Positions 24,924-33,605 are shown, counted from the stretch's first letter. The stretch is 64,000 bases of DNA from Ruminococcus sp. YRD2003 (GCA_900109435.1 FNZT01000010.1:1-64000), one strand, 5' to 3'. Notes: generated from the letters alone by a model not told the origin. Translations and numbers: made by a program.

Positions 24924-25865
24924 TTACAGCTTATCTATATCACGAAGAAGATGGTTATAGCTATCATTGAAGCTTGTCACCATATTTGAAAACATCCTGT
25001 AATTAAACTTGTCCGGACACGTTATCTTGTATTCTTCGCTGTGTATGTTACTTGCAATGGAAATAATAGTATCTAAGCTATTATGGATACCTTTTTTAGT
25101 TTTCATCAATTCGACAAGATCAGCACACAGTTGTTCTAATTTAGGATAGTCTTCATCAATACTTTCTTTCAATGAATCTATAACGCATACAAGGTAAGGC
25201 TTATAGCTCTGGTCTTCCGCTGAATCAGTAAGATTCTTAAGCTCATGCTGCTTATCACTTATTTTGTCAGTCTGTTTTTTTAAATCACACAAAGTCTCAT
25301 TTGTCAATTCACATAACTTAACCAAAGCATTTTTCTCAGGCTCCTCAAGTGTATATGACAGTAAAATTTTGCTTCTGTCTGATTCGGGTTCATCTTTAAC
25401 CTTTTTACCTTTTCCGCCCTTTTTAATTGCCGATCCTATGACAATAGAAGTGTAATACTCAGCGATTTCTTCTGACACTATATCAATGTCATCCTCATTA
25501 ACGGCTATATTTAAATCCCGAGCAAATTTCATTATCCTTGATTCATCATAATCCTGTAACTCTTCACAGTAGCGTTCTCGGAATTCTTCATCGAACTCAG
25601 TTTCAAGCTTAGGAATTAATCTGCTAAGGTCATTCTCTCCGACGTAATATTTTCTGAGGGTACCACCTTTATTTCCTTCAAAATGACGCACTCCTTCGTC
25701 ATCAATATATGTCTGGAACTCATCATCTATAAAAGCTTTATCATTATCGGTCAATCCCATTTTAAGTAAATCCCGCGTTAATATGTCATTATTGGTTTTC
25801 TTGCCATCAATATCTTCATGAAACGCTTGAGCATACTTTGAAAACTCTGTGCCGTTTTTAGCCAT
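24924..25865 (-). CDS. Orphan 313-aa cytosolic protein, unknown function
   Basis: I do not recognise a family. The protein is acidic, without signal peptide or membrane span. It has a short KKGGKGKKVKDE basic linker near residue 160 that seems to separate two domains, the second mostly helical (KQTDKISDKQHELKNLTD). AGAGGAGGT precedes the ATG. It is monocistronic, opposite in strand to the flanking operons, and has its own promoter. Isolated AT-rich genes between mobility modules are often defence or addiction genes, but nothing in the sequence proves that. Confidence 0.6.
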   Translation of the reverse strand: MAKNGTEFSKYAQAFHEDIDGKKTNNDILTRDLLKMGLTDNDKAFIDDEFQTYIDDEGVRHFEGNKGGTLRKYYVGENDLSRLIPKLETEFDEEFRERYCEELQDYDESRIMKFARDLNIAVNEDDIDIVSEEIAEYYTSIVIGSAIKKGGKGKKVKDEPESDRSKILLSYTLEEPEKNALVKLCELTNETLCDLKKQTDKISDKQHELKNLTDSAEDQSYKPYLVCVIDSLKESIDEDYPKLEQLCADLVELMKTKKGIHNSLDTIISIASNIHSEEYKITCPDKFNYRMFSNMVTSFNDSYNHLLRDIDKL

Positions 25866-25910
25866 TGCAATACCTCCTCTAAAAATTGTTCAATTATTAT
25901 AATATACCTT

Positions 25911-26003
25911 AAAACAAGACGAGACAAGATCACAACTTGTTTAGCTCATCTCGTCGTGCGTCTATCCTTAAAATAATTATAGCAAATCGAAATGCAAGCG
26001 GCA
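25911..26003 (-). promoter_or_regulatory. Promoter and leader hairpin of the orphan gene
   Basis: On the minus strand, TTGCCG and TATAAT (plus ATTATA at 25976-25981) are 17 bp apart. The transcript would start near 25969. It then contains a nested inverted repeat (outer ACGAGA/TCTCGT, inner CAAG/CTTG, about 25917-25955) before the ribosome site. Confidence 0.5.
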
Positions 26004-26176
26004 ATACCCTACTTGCAAAAAAATTTGCAGAGTGTCATTGATGCGGTAATTATAAAAATTTGGTTTCCGCACAAGCATCAAAATGGGGCTTTTGATGTTT
26101 TGCAGAGAACAAAATTCAATTTGCACCGCATTCCGGACTGCTCGAAAAATTATTTTAAGAAAGGTGATAAAAAATC

Positions 26177-29100
26177 ATGAACAAAGAGCCAGTATTAGCA
26201 GGAGAAGTTTTTCCAGACGTGAGTTCTATCAAGCCTGATACAAATCCTGCTTTGCCAACAGCAGTGGAATTGATTAATACTCAGAAACGTCTCGGACTGT
26301 CACTGACGATGTTTGACAAAAATCTTCACAAGATTTCCGGAAAGTTCAACAGCATGGCTGACCTTCTGCGTAATCCGGATTTTATTGCACATCTGAATCA
26401 GGATATTTACGTTAGCAACGACAGTGAAACTACATGGTTTAAGCTGAGGGTGAGGAACGGTAAGATTGAAGCTATCACATTTTTGTTAACGTTCCGCACA
26501 AATTGGGTTAAAGGCTATAACAAGGGTCCCGAAGGCTATGAAGCTATTGTAGTTGGATATTCACCAGGCGAAGGAGAAGTTGCGGCAGCAACCGCTGTTG
26601 TTCCTGGTAAGGACTTTACTCCAGATCGAATAACTCAGCATTTTCAACTGTTGATAGGTGAAAATGCAAGTGACACAAAAGAGATTGGAAAGTTGCTTTG
26701 CTATATCCTGACCAAGTATACAAGAGAATCAAATCCGAAAACGCTTGAATACTTCGGTACGATACAGGGGTTCTCCAAGAACAAAGACGGAAAAACAAGG
26801 TTTTCACCGCCGAGAATGCTTCGTGAGGAAATTAGACCATATCTTGATAAAGGCGTACTGAATCGCCAGTATCCCATATGTGCTTCAACAAAGCCAGATG
26901 AAGATATAACGCCGATATTGGAATCACTGTTTGCAGAACAGAAAGAGTTTCAGCTCCTGCTCCTGTACAGATTTGGGAACTGGCATTCATCCTTCTTCGC
27001 TAAGAAGGATGTCTATTCGGACAATATCTTGATTGTTAAACCATCGACCGAAGTTCCTGTGGCTCTGTCAGTAGCTATGCTGAAGAATACCCGCTATGAC
27101 TCGCTGGATGCACCGCCGATAGGTCCGAATATCAAACCGTTGAAGCTTGATCTGGAAACCATCAACGATGGTATGGTTATTGCAATTGACGTGTTTGCTG
27201 CTGATCAAGTGAAAAAGGCTGAAAAGGGATACGATCTGATGATCAGTGATGCTACTGGAGCTACGGACAAAAGCAACAATGTACATCACAGCTTAGCGTT
27301 GATATCCGGTTACGCAGATATGTATATTCCCAAGGAAGTATGTTGTGTCCTTGAGTTCGGAGACGTATCGGTCGAATACACAGCCGAGGCATACAAAACA
27401 GCTCTCAAGCGACTCGACGATAATCTCATCAACAGAACCGAATGCGGCTGTAATGACGGAGATTTTATCAAGGGCTTCAATGGATATGTCGATGAAGTTC
27501 GCAGCAATATTCCGGATAGAATCCCACGCTCGAAGCACAATACTTACATCATGCTCATGACGGCACTGAGGATGTACAATGAGTGGTACACTCCACTGTT
27601 CTGTCCGGATATAGAGGAATACATAATAGATTGGCTCAGCTCTCAGGAGCAGGATACACAGCCTTTACATGATGTGATTTGTTCGGAGTTTGGCAAGATT
27701 CTGAACCAGAAGATTACCGACGGATACTTCCGCCTTATACCGAAGGATGAGGTCACTCCTTATGACAAGGGTACTCATACCATAGTAATAGACAAGGACG
27801 AGCGCCGCATCTATATCGAGACTGCAGACAGTTTTGCTATCGCAAAGGATGAGATGACGTCTTTGGCTGATTCTGATAGCCTGACAGCTGCTCTTTACAG
27901 CTGTGGATATATTCCGAACAATGCCAAAAGTGAGAAGAGCATCAGGATAGCGGCAATAACATCAGACGGAGTTCCTTATCCCCTGTACGTTCATGCTATA
28001 AAATACACCTTACTTACGCAGGAGAATCGTCAACGCTTCGAGCTCATCGACAAAGAGGCGTTTCTCTTCCGGTACGATGAGATTCCCGAAGGCTTACTTC
28101 CGTTGGTCAAGACTATCGACGGAAGGTTTGCTGGCAAGATGCTACGCTACGAAGCTGAAGAAAACAATGTCTATTTTGGAACAGGCAGAATTGGCTCAGG
28201 CAAAAGCTGGGCAATAGCACAGATACTGCCTATGCTCTTCATGCTCGGTCATATAGTGGTTGTTTTCGATGTCAGCGACAGCTACACGAAGAAAAAGCTT
28301 CTGAAGATGCTCCCCGTAGAGGTTGTTGAAAAGCTCTTTAAGTTCATCAATGTCGGTGCTGGAAAGGATCCAGTACCTATTGACCTCGGCTCTCTGAGAG
28401 GCTGTGAGACTCTTCCAGATAAGAAAAAAGTTATATATAGCGTTCTCCGTGCAGCTACAGGCGCTCTCGACAAGAGCGTATCAAGAAAGCTTAAAGGGTT
28501 CTTGTCTGATTATCTTAAGGATAAGGAATACTCTATCGACCTTAATAATCTCCGCTCTAAGTTGGAGCAGGCAGGAGCTTTCGGTGCTGAGATAGCAGAC
28601 CGCCTCGAGTCCGTCCTTGCTGATATCAGTGCGGTAGGATACGATGAGCAGACATGGGATGATTTGTTTATAGAGAACAAAAAAATCATCGTCATCAATC
28701 TCGGTAATGAAGTTGGTGACGGTAACCACCAGCTTCTTGATATGCTAGCCGGTAGCATCTTCAACTGGCAGATGTCCCATGACTCTGGATTCGTATCTAT
28801 AGCTATCGACGAGCTTATAGATCAAGATTTCAGCACGGGTGCTCCTCTTCAGACAATTGTGAAGCAGGGACGCAAGTTCCATACTGCTTTGGCTGGAGCA
28901 ACCCAGGATTACTTCAATCAGGGAAGTTCACAACTAGATGTGATGAAACAGGCAAACATGAAGGGCTTCTGCCGTCCTGGCAAATCCGAGGATAGAGTGG
29001 CCCAGAAACTCGGCTACAGCAACGCTGCTGACGCTGGTTTCAACACATTCAAGGCTGGTGACACTATTGATGAGTTTGACGGCTACAACAAGGAAACCGA

Positions 29101-29194
29101 AGAAAATGAGCCTATCACGCTGAAAGGCAGAATGGTCGATTTTGTCGAGACTCCGCTCTACGACAAATTCAAGGAGCTTTATGGTTGTTATTAA
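26177..29194 (+). CDS. Large P-loop ATPase, conjugation/coupling-type
   Basis: 1005 residues. The N-terminal 640 residues are unrecognised. The C-terminal third is a HerA/VirB4/TraG-like motor: Walker A GTGRIGSGKSWAIAQIL (about 672-688), Walker B-like FVSIAIDELID, and QGRKFHTALAGATQDYF, which resembles the ARKFG-type sensor region of VirB4 and coupling proteins. AAAGGTGAT precedes the ATG. It is likely a DNA or protein pump for element A transfer, using a relaxase such as the short one at 20.4 kb. No other type IV secretion genes are present, so the element is at best mobilizable. Confidence 0.65.
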   Translation: MNKEPVLAGEVFPDVSSIKPDTNPALPTAVELINTQKRLGLSLTMFDKNLHKISGKFNSMADLLRNPDFIAHLNQDIYVSNDSETTWFKLRVRNGKIEAITFLLTFRTNWVKGYNKGPEGYEAIVVGYSPGEGEVAAATAVVPGKDFTPDRITQHFQLLIGENASDTKEIGKLLCYILTKYTRESNPKTLEYFGTIQGFSKNKDGKTRFSPPRMLREEIRPYLDKGVLNRQYPICASTKPDEDITPILESLFAEQKEFQLLLLYRFGNWHSSFFAKKDVYSDNILIVKPSTEVPVALSVAMLKNTRYDSLDAPPIGPNIKPLKLDLETINDGMVIAIDVFAADQVKKAEKGYDLMISDATGATDKSNNVHHSLALISGYADMYIPKEVCCVLEFGDVSVEYTAEAYKTALKRLDDNLINRTECGCNDGDFIKGFNGYVDEVRSNIPDRIPRSKHNTYIMLMTALRMYNEWYTPLFCPDIEEYIIDWLSSQEQDTQPLHDVICSEFGKILNQKITDGYFRLIPKDEVTPYDKGTHTIVIDKDERRIYIETADSFAIAKDEMTSLADSDSLTAALYSCGYIPNNAKSEKSIRIAAITSDGVPYPLYVHAIKYTLLTQENRQRFELIDKEAFLFRYDEIPEGLLPLVKTIDGRFAGKMLRYEAEENNVYFGTGRIGSGKSWAIAQILPMLFMLGHIVVVFDVSDSYTKKKLLKMLPVEVVEKLFKFINVGAGKDPVPIDLGSLRGCETLPDKKKVIYSVLRAATGALDKSVSRKLKGFLSDYLKDKEYSIDLNNLRSKLEQAGAFGAEIADRLESVLADISAVGYDEQTWDDLFIENKKIIVINLGNEVGDGNHQLLDMLAGSIFNWQMSHDSGFVSIAIDELIDQDFSTGAPLQTIVKQGRKFHTALAGATQDYFNQGSSQLDVMKQANMKGFCRPGKSEDRVAQKLGYSNAADAGFNTFKAGDTIDEFDGYNKETEENEPITLKGRMVDFVETPLYDKFKELYGCY

Positions 29195-29286
29195 TACGGG
29201 CGCTCCCTTCGGGGAGCCACCGATACATATATTTTATTAAATTAGTCGGAGCAGGTCAAGTATCTTGCTCGGAAAGGAGGACGATT

Positions 29287-29487
29287 ATGCTGACTAAGGA
29301 AAACACTTTCACAGAGTACCCCGATATCGTATCGCCGAAGCAGATGATGCAGATGCTGCATATTGGCAGAAATAAGGCTTTTGAACTGTTAAAAGGCGAT
29401 ATACACTCTATCCGTATCGGTAGTACGCATAAGATACCGAAGATATACATCATCGAGTATCTGAACAAACATTCAATGGATAACTAA
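29287..29487 (+). CDS. Excisionase-like HTH protein of element A
   Basis: 66 residues from ATG 29287, with AAAGGAGG seven bases before; the longer frame from 29185 overlaps the ATPase gene. The HTH_17 pattern is YPDIVSPKQMMQMLHIGRNKAFELLKGD followed by SIRIGSTHKIPKIYIIEYL. It lies immediately before the integrase, the xis-int order, and probably sets excision direction. Confidence 0.82.
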   Translation: MLTKENTFTEYPDIVSPKQMMQMLHIGRNKAFELLKGDIHSIRIGSTHKIPKIYIIEYLNKHSMDN

Positions 29488-29544
29488 TGACCACAATCAC
29501 GGCTGCTGAGATAAACAGCAGCCGGATTTTTAAGGAGGATAACT

Positions 29545-30771
29545 ATGATAGATTATAAGCTCCACATAAACAAAGGTCTGTGGCACGTCAATTTCTACGT
29601 TGCAGACATCAAAGGCAAGAACAAACGCAAGCAGCTTTCCACAGGCGTAAAGGCACATGATAAATACGGAAGGGTTATCAATAAGAAGCTTGCAGATGAA
29701 AAGGCAAAGGAGATAGTTTCCAGATTTGACGGCATCGTTGACAGTGATTTTTCCGTATGGACGTTGGACAAGTGTGCAAAATACTGCCTTGAAAACAACA
29801 AGACCAAGATGTCTCCGACTACCTACAACGATTACATCTGTGCTCTTAATAAGCATATCACCCCATACTTCAAGGACGGCAAGTCTCTGAAAGAGATCAA
29901 AGCACATGATATAGAGGTATTCTGTGAGCATATACTGGAACAAGGAAGAAGTCCTAAGACTGTACATAAGCTTCTCAGCCTTATCGGTCCTGCATTTAGA
30001 TACGCCGAAAAGAACGACTTTATCATCAAGAATCCTATGAGGGTCATTGACAGACCGACTAAGGTCAAGAAGGAAAGCCGTTATTATAACGCCGAGCAAC
30101 TTAATACTCTTGCAAATGCTGCTAAAGGCTCATACATAGAAACGCCTGTTATACTCGCTATGGTGCTCGGACTCAGAAGGTCTGAGATAGTTGGTATCAC
30201 ATGGGACAACGTTGATTTTGAGAACCGACTGCTGCACATAAATCAGAGTGTTATTGTAGGCGATTCCAGTATACTCCCACATGGGACGTATAAGGTCATA
30301 GGTCACACAAACAGCCGTAAACCGAAGGATATTATACTGAAATACTTTCTCAAGACCGAAAGCAGCGAAAGAAGCTTCACTATGAACGATGCTCTTTATA
30401 GCTACCTTAAGGCTCTGAAAGCGGAGCAGGATAATATGATAAGGGAGACGAATGAATATCGTGATTTCCTTTGCGTTAACCCTGTAGGTGCGTTAATAAC
30501 GCCGGACAGTATAACACATTACTTCATAAAACTCCTCGACGAAAACGAGCTTCCGCACATAAGATTTCACGAACTCAGACACTCATGTATCAGTCTCCTT
30601 GCCAATAATACCGCGTTCTCGGTAAAGCAGGTGCAGGACTACGCAGGACACAGCGACTTCCTCACGACGTTCAACGTGTACAGCCATACCGACGATTCAG
30701 ATAAAAAGACTGAAATGGACTATATCACCAGCTGCTTCACGGATCTGTTCGGCGACAGCAATGAAGGATAA
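29545..30771 (+). CDS. int: Tyrosine integrase of element A
   Basis: A 408-residue full-length phage-type integrase with arm-binding N terminus, core-binding domain (WTLDKCAKYCLENNKTKMSPTTY) and a complete catalytic set: Arg in LGLRRSEIVG, the HELRHSC box, AGHSDFLTT and Tyr in FNVYSH. AAGGAGG precedes the ATG. It lies 1.8 kb from the tRNA-His att site, with its xis gene upstream. It is the best candidate to recognise the TGTAGGAAAA arm repeats at both ends of element A. It could also act on elements B and C in trans, since they lack a working integrase in view. Confidence 0.93.
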   Translation: MIDYKLHINKGLWHVNFYVADIKGKNKRKQLSTGVKAHDKYGRVINKKLADEKAKEIVSRFDGIVDSDFSVWTLDKCAKYCLENNKTKMSPTTYNDYICALNKHITPYFKDGKSLKEIKAHDIEVFCEHILEQGRSPKTVHKLLSLIGPAFRYAEKNDFIIKNPMRVIDRPTKVKKESRYYNAEQLNTLANAAKGSYIETPVILAMVLGLRRSEIVGITWDNVDFENRLLHINQSVIVGDSSILPHGTYKVIGHTNSRKPKDIILKYFLKTESSERSFTMNDALYSYLKALKAEQDNMIRETNEYRDFLCVNPVGALITPDSITHYFIKLLDENELPHIRFHELRHSCISLLANNTAFSVKQVQDYAGHSDFLTTFNVYSHTDDSDKKTEMDYITSCFTDLFGDSNEG

Positions 30772-30778
30772 ATGAAGA

Positions 30779-30815
30779 GCAGGCGTTCCTGAATAGGGAG
30801 CGCCTGCGTGTTTTA
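30779..30815 (+). terminator. Terminator after the integrase
   Basis: GCAGGCG (30779-30785) pairs with CGCCTGC (30801-30807) with further partial pairing inside, followed by GTGTTTTATTT. It sits between convergent integrase and XRE genes. Confidence 0.6.
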
Positions 30816-31208
30816 TTTGGGCAAACCATTAAAGGCAACATATACGACAAATGATATTGCATCTATTGCAAGAATGATACCGAAGACAATAAGGGCTATC
30901 TTTGTGCCTTTCCTGACTTTTTTCTTATTATCATCAGTCAGGACGTGTTTCTTGATATCGCTGTAAAGCTCAGACTTTACAGGCACCTGCTCAACGGGTG
31001 CAGGCTCGGGAGATTTGTCCAGCACCAGTTCATCAAGAGAAATGCCGAACAGGTCGCTCATAGCGACAAGCTTCTCCATATCAGGCGTAGAATCGCCGAC
31101 CTCCCACTTCGAGACAGTCTGACGCGAGACATTCAGCCTGTTCGCGAGTTCCTCCTGAGAAAATCCCTTCTGTTTACGCAGTTCGTAAAGTTTATTATTG
31201 AACTCCAT
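30813..31208 (-). CDS. XRE regulator with membrane tail
   Basis: 131 residues: an N-terminal HTH_3 domain (LYELRKQKGFSQEELANRLNVSRQTVSKWEVG), a linker, and one C-terminal hydrophobic segment (KIALIVFGIILAIDAISFVVYVAF). Membrane-tethered XRE regulators of this kind are frequent in Firmicutes. Its ATG is three bases after the protease stop, so the two genes form an operon and it may control the protease. Confidence 0.85.
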   Translation of the reverse strand: MEFNNKLYELRKQKGFSQEELANRLNVSRQTVSKWEVGDSTPDMEKLVAMSDLFGISLDELVLDKSPEPAPVEQVPVKSELYSDIKKHVLTDDNKKKVRKGTKIALIVFGIILAIDAISFVVYVAFNGLPK

Positions 31209-31211
31209 ATT

Positions 31212-32135
31212 TCATGCCTGCCTTTCTGTATTATTCTTTTTATATATTTGCCACAGCAGTACAGCTGCCGCAGCTATGACAATATCAGCGATAATGCTTG
31301 CTTCTATGCCGTAGTTCCCGCCGTTGAGAAGATTGTTTCCAACACTTCTCATATTGATGAGCGCGGTTGAAGCTCCCTCGCTGCCGCTGAGATTGAGTCC
31401 GAGAACACAGCACAGACAGAAATTCCACACGGAGTGAAGTCCGCAGGCAGCCCATATGCTTTTGGTTTTGAGTGTCAGAAACGAGAATACGCACGAAATA
31501 ACGATCAGGCAGAACACACCTGAGAAAATATATTTCGGTTCGCTGCCCGTGAAATTGCCCCAGTGATTAAAGGTGAATACGAACGTACTTGCTGATATAG
31601 CGACAGGCATAGGCACTCTGTCCTTGAGCGAACAGAGTACAAGTCCTCTGCACAGGAACTCCTCAGCCGCCCCCTGAATAATAAACCCGCCGAGCATAAG
31701 CATCAGCATCGGAATATTCGTATCCTTGGATAAGCCTTCATAACTGATACTGCCCGTTAACATGATCGCAGCAACACAGACAAACAGCAATACGGTGCCT
31801 ATGAGAGCGCCTACAAACAAGCCTCCGATGCGCCCGGTCACACCCATTTCGGAGAGATTTCTTTTTTCTATGATCTTCCAGTAAAGAACACTTGCGGCTA
31901 TCATTCCTGCCATAGCATACAGACCCAGCAGTTCCATAGTGCTTTCGGTGAAAGTCTCGCCCTGTAAAAACTTTTTTCCGCCGACGATCATCGCGCCTAT
32001 GACAACGGCATTGCCTAAAAGTGTGCCTGCCGCAAAGCATAGTATGAACGCAAGAAGCTTTTTAATAACTAACATAGCGGCCGGCATATCTGTTCTGTTG
32101 TTGAATGGGCTTATGTTTTTGATGAATTTTCTCAT
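31212..32135 (-). CDS. CPBP-family intramembrane protease
   Basis: About 307 residues from ATG 32135, chosen because AAGGAGGAATT lies directly before it; the frame runs further upstream without one. It has eight or so hydrophobic segments and the CPBP/Abi motifs: the EExxxR-like GAAEEFLCRGLVL, then FTFNHW and AACGLHSVWNF. The family cleaves or processes membrane proteins and includes bacteriocin-immunity proteins. It is co-transcribed with a membrane-tethered XRE gene within element A, near the att site. Confidence 0.88.
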   Translation of the reverse strand: MRKFIKNISPFNNRTDMPAAMLVIKKLLAFILCFAAGTLLGNAVVIGAMIVGGKKFLQGETFTESTMELLGLYAMAGMIAASVLYWKIIEKRNLSEMGVTGRIGGLFVGALIGTVLLFVCVAAIMLTGSISYEGLSKDTNIPMLMLMLGGFIIQGAAEEFLCRGLVLCSLKDRVPMPVAISASTFVFTFNHWGNFTGSEPKYIFSGVFCLIVISCVFSFLTLKTKSIWAACGLHSVWNFCLCCVLGLNLSGSEGASTALINMRSVGNNLLNGGNYGIEASIIADIVIAAAAVLLWQIYKKNNTERQA

Positions 32136-32325
32136 AGATGAATTCCTCCTTCTATCGTTTGGCGATAGTTTTTTTCTGATGAATACATCGTACCATTTCA
32201 GCTCCAAGAAGTCTACCAACTGCGCTTGGAAATCCGTCAACAAACGTTAACAATCACGTTAATCCCCGTTGCATTGGCTATTTATAGCCAAATTCTCAAC
32301 TGTATCCATAAGTGCTTCTGAACAT

Positions 32326-32354
32326 ATTATATCACAGCAGCCCGTCTAAAGCAA
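32326..32354 (-). promoter_or_regulatory. Promoter of the CPBP protease/XRE operon
   Basis: On the minus strand, TTGCTT (32354-32349), 17 bp, TATAAT (32331-32326). The leader to the protease ATG is about 185 bases and without a gene. Upstream (plus 32377-32395) lies a GTGCTCC/GGAGCAC hairpin. Confidence 0.6.
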
Positions 32355-32530
32355 TATGCCGAATAAAATGAAAGTGCTCCGCGAGGGAGCACGAACTGAT
32401 ATTATATAAATCAAAATTGAGTAGTCAAGACGCTTTAACAGAAGAACCGTTCCCCGAAGGACGAAAGAACTATTCCGTTGATTATTAATTGTCTTTATCC
32501 GTACTTGATCTTGCAAGAATTGCAAAAAAG

Positions 32531-32551
32531 TGTAGGAAAAATGTAGGAAAA
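32531..32551 (+). repeat. Element A right-end arm-type repeats
   Basis: TGTAGGAAAA occurs at 32531-32540 and 32542-32551, identical in sequence and 11-bp period to the left-end pair at 12376-12396. Confidence 0.7.
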
Positions 32552-32556
32552 CAACG

Positions 32557-32588
32557 AAAAAGGCACTTTCTCAAACGAGAAAGTGCCT
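32557..32588 (-). terminator. tRNA operon terminator carried by element A
   Basis: GGCACTTTCTC-AAAC-GAGAAAGTGCC is an 11-bp perfect stem (32562-32587), with TTTTT following on the minus strand. It lies eight bases beyond the CCA of tRNA-His. Related hairpins occupy the same place at the other two att copies. Confidence 0.8.
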
Positions 32589-32595
32589 ATTCTTC

Positions 32596-32673
32596 TGGGG
32601 TGGGAGATGGGATTCGAACCCACGGTCTTCGGGACCACAATCCGACGCTTTAACCAGCTAAGCTACACCCACC
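32596..32673 (-). tRNA. tRNA-His (GTG)
   Basis: A complete cloverleaf with the histidine-specific extra G(-1) opposite C73, the TTGTGGT anticodon loop, TTCGAAT T-loop and encoded CCA. An A-C mismatch closes the anticodon stem next to the loop. Its 3' 45 bases are the att core for the elements on its left. Confidence 0.95.
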
Positions 32674-32726
32674 ATCAATATTAAGTTGTTGCCATATTCG
32701 GCATTGCTATCGTCCGCGAGAACAAA

Positions 32727-32984
32727 CTACTGTTCCACGCAGATTAAGCGAGCTTTGCGAGCGACGACGCGAACCGCGCGCGCCCGCTCGGCGTTGGCGC
32801 GCCTTGCTGGATTCGAACCAGCGGCTTACTGCTTAGAAGGCAGTTACTCTATCCAGCTGAGTTAAAGGCGCATCTGAAAACATTGCCGAAGCCAAAAGAA
32901 CTTGCCGCACGAACAGGTCAGAACCGCGAAAGCAGACTACCGTTCCGCACAGACTAAGCGAGCTTTGCGAGCGACCTCGCGAAC
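32727..32984 (-). repeat. Duplicated tRNA spacer
   Basis: About 48 bp upstream of tRNA-Arg's 3' side (32727-32774) recur at 32936-32984 between tRNA-Arg and tRNA-Gly, with a shared TAAGCGAGCTTTGCGAGCGA core and few differences. This suggests the tRNA cluster grew by unit duplication or that the spacers serve in RNA processing. Confidence 0.65.
32795..32871 (-). tRNA. tRNA-Arg (TCT)
   Basis: Acceptor GCGCCTT/AAGGCGC, anticodon arm ACTGC-CTTCTAA-GCAGT with anticodon TCT, T-loop TTCGAAT, discriminator G and encoded CCA. It is the middle gene of a Gly-Arg-His cluster. Confidence 0.95.
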
Positions 32985-33004
32985 TGGCTGCACGGACACC
33001 GTGC

Positions 33005-33078
33005 TGGAGCGGGTGATGGGAATCGAACCCACGTGTTCAGCTTGGAAGGCTGACATTCTACCATTGAACTACACCCGC
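33005..33078 (-). tRNA. tRNA-Gly (TCC)
   Basis: Acceptor GCGGGTG/CACCCGC, anticodon arm TCAGC-CTTCCAA-GCTGA with anticodon TCC, T-loop TTCGATT, discriminator T and encoded CCA. It is first in the tRNA cluster. Confidence 0.95.
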
Positions 33079-33261
33079 ATACGAAGTTTCAACAGAAAAC
33101 ATTATACCACAATGGACTTCGCCTGTCAAGTGCGAGCTTTAAAAAAAGTCAAAGTGTACAAAAAACACTTCCTCTCTATGCGCCTTTTGAGCGCAAAACT
33201 ATAGTCGCGGCTGACCATAATTCGGTGAGTTTTGCCATTTCTTGCGCTGTTTGTACCGATG

Positions 33262-33312
33262 TGCAAAATATTTGCAAAAGCTATTGACAATTGCTTGTCA
33301 AAGTGATATCAT
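33262..33312 (+). promoter_or_regulatory. Distal promoter P1 with palindromic operator
   Basis: TGCAAA-ATA-TTTGCA palindrome (from 33262), then TTGACA (33284-33289), 17 bp, TATCAT (33307-33312) with an upstream TG. The same layout recurs 239 bp downstream. Confidence 0.6.
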
Positions 33313-33499
33313 AATAGCCGTAGGAGCTGTACTATCATCATTAGTACAATAACAACGGTCTGTCCTCCGATTTTGTTAACCTCGGTTGACAAGCTCGCGC
33401 TCTCTGCTCAGTCCTGCTCGGAGCCTTCGCGCCTACTCCCCGAACACTTGCGGGAGCATCGGGCTCCTGCTCGAATATTGCGAATTTTCGGCTAAAAAA
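33313..33499 (+). other. Non-coding stretch between duplicated promoters
   Basis: No gene is evident in either strand. It contains GTACT/AGTAC and GAGCATCGGGCTC-like hairpins and GC-rich sequence unlike its AT-rich flanks. A short RNA from P1 is possible. Confidence 0.3.
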
Positions 33500-33551
33500 T
33501 TGCAAAATATTTGCAAAATCCATTGACTTTTTATTGTTAACGTTATATCAT
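33500..33551 (+). promoter_or_regulatory. Proximal promoter P2 with palindromic operator
   Basis: TTGCAAA-ATA-TTTGCAA (33500-33516), TTGACT (33523-33528), 17 bp, TATCAT (33546-33551). The palindrome is placed as in P1, a few bases above the -35, suggesting one regulator for both. Confidence 0.65.
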
Positions 33552-33605
33552 AATATACGTAAAGAATATTTTTGCGAATGTTAAAAAATAAAAATTTCTT
33601 TAAAC

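Noticed and set aside
25992..26180. 62-codon frame before the large ATPase
   Set aside because: It has no ribosome site and covers the ATPase leader and the orphan gene's promoter.
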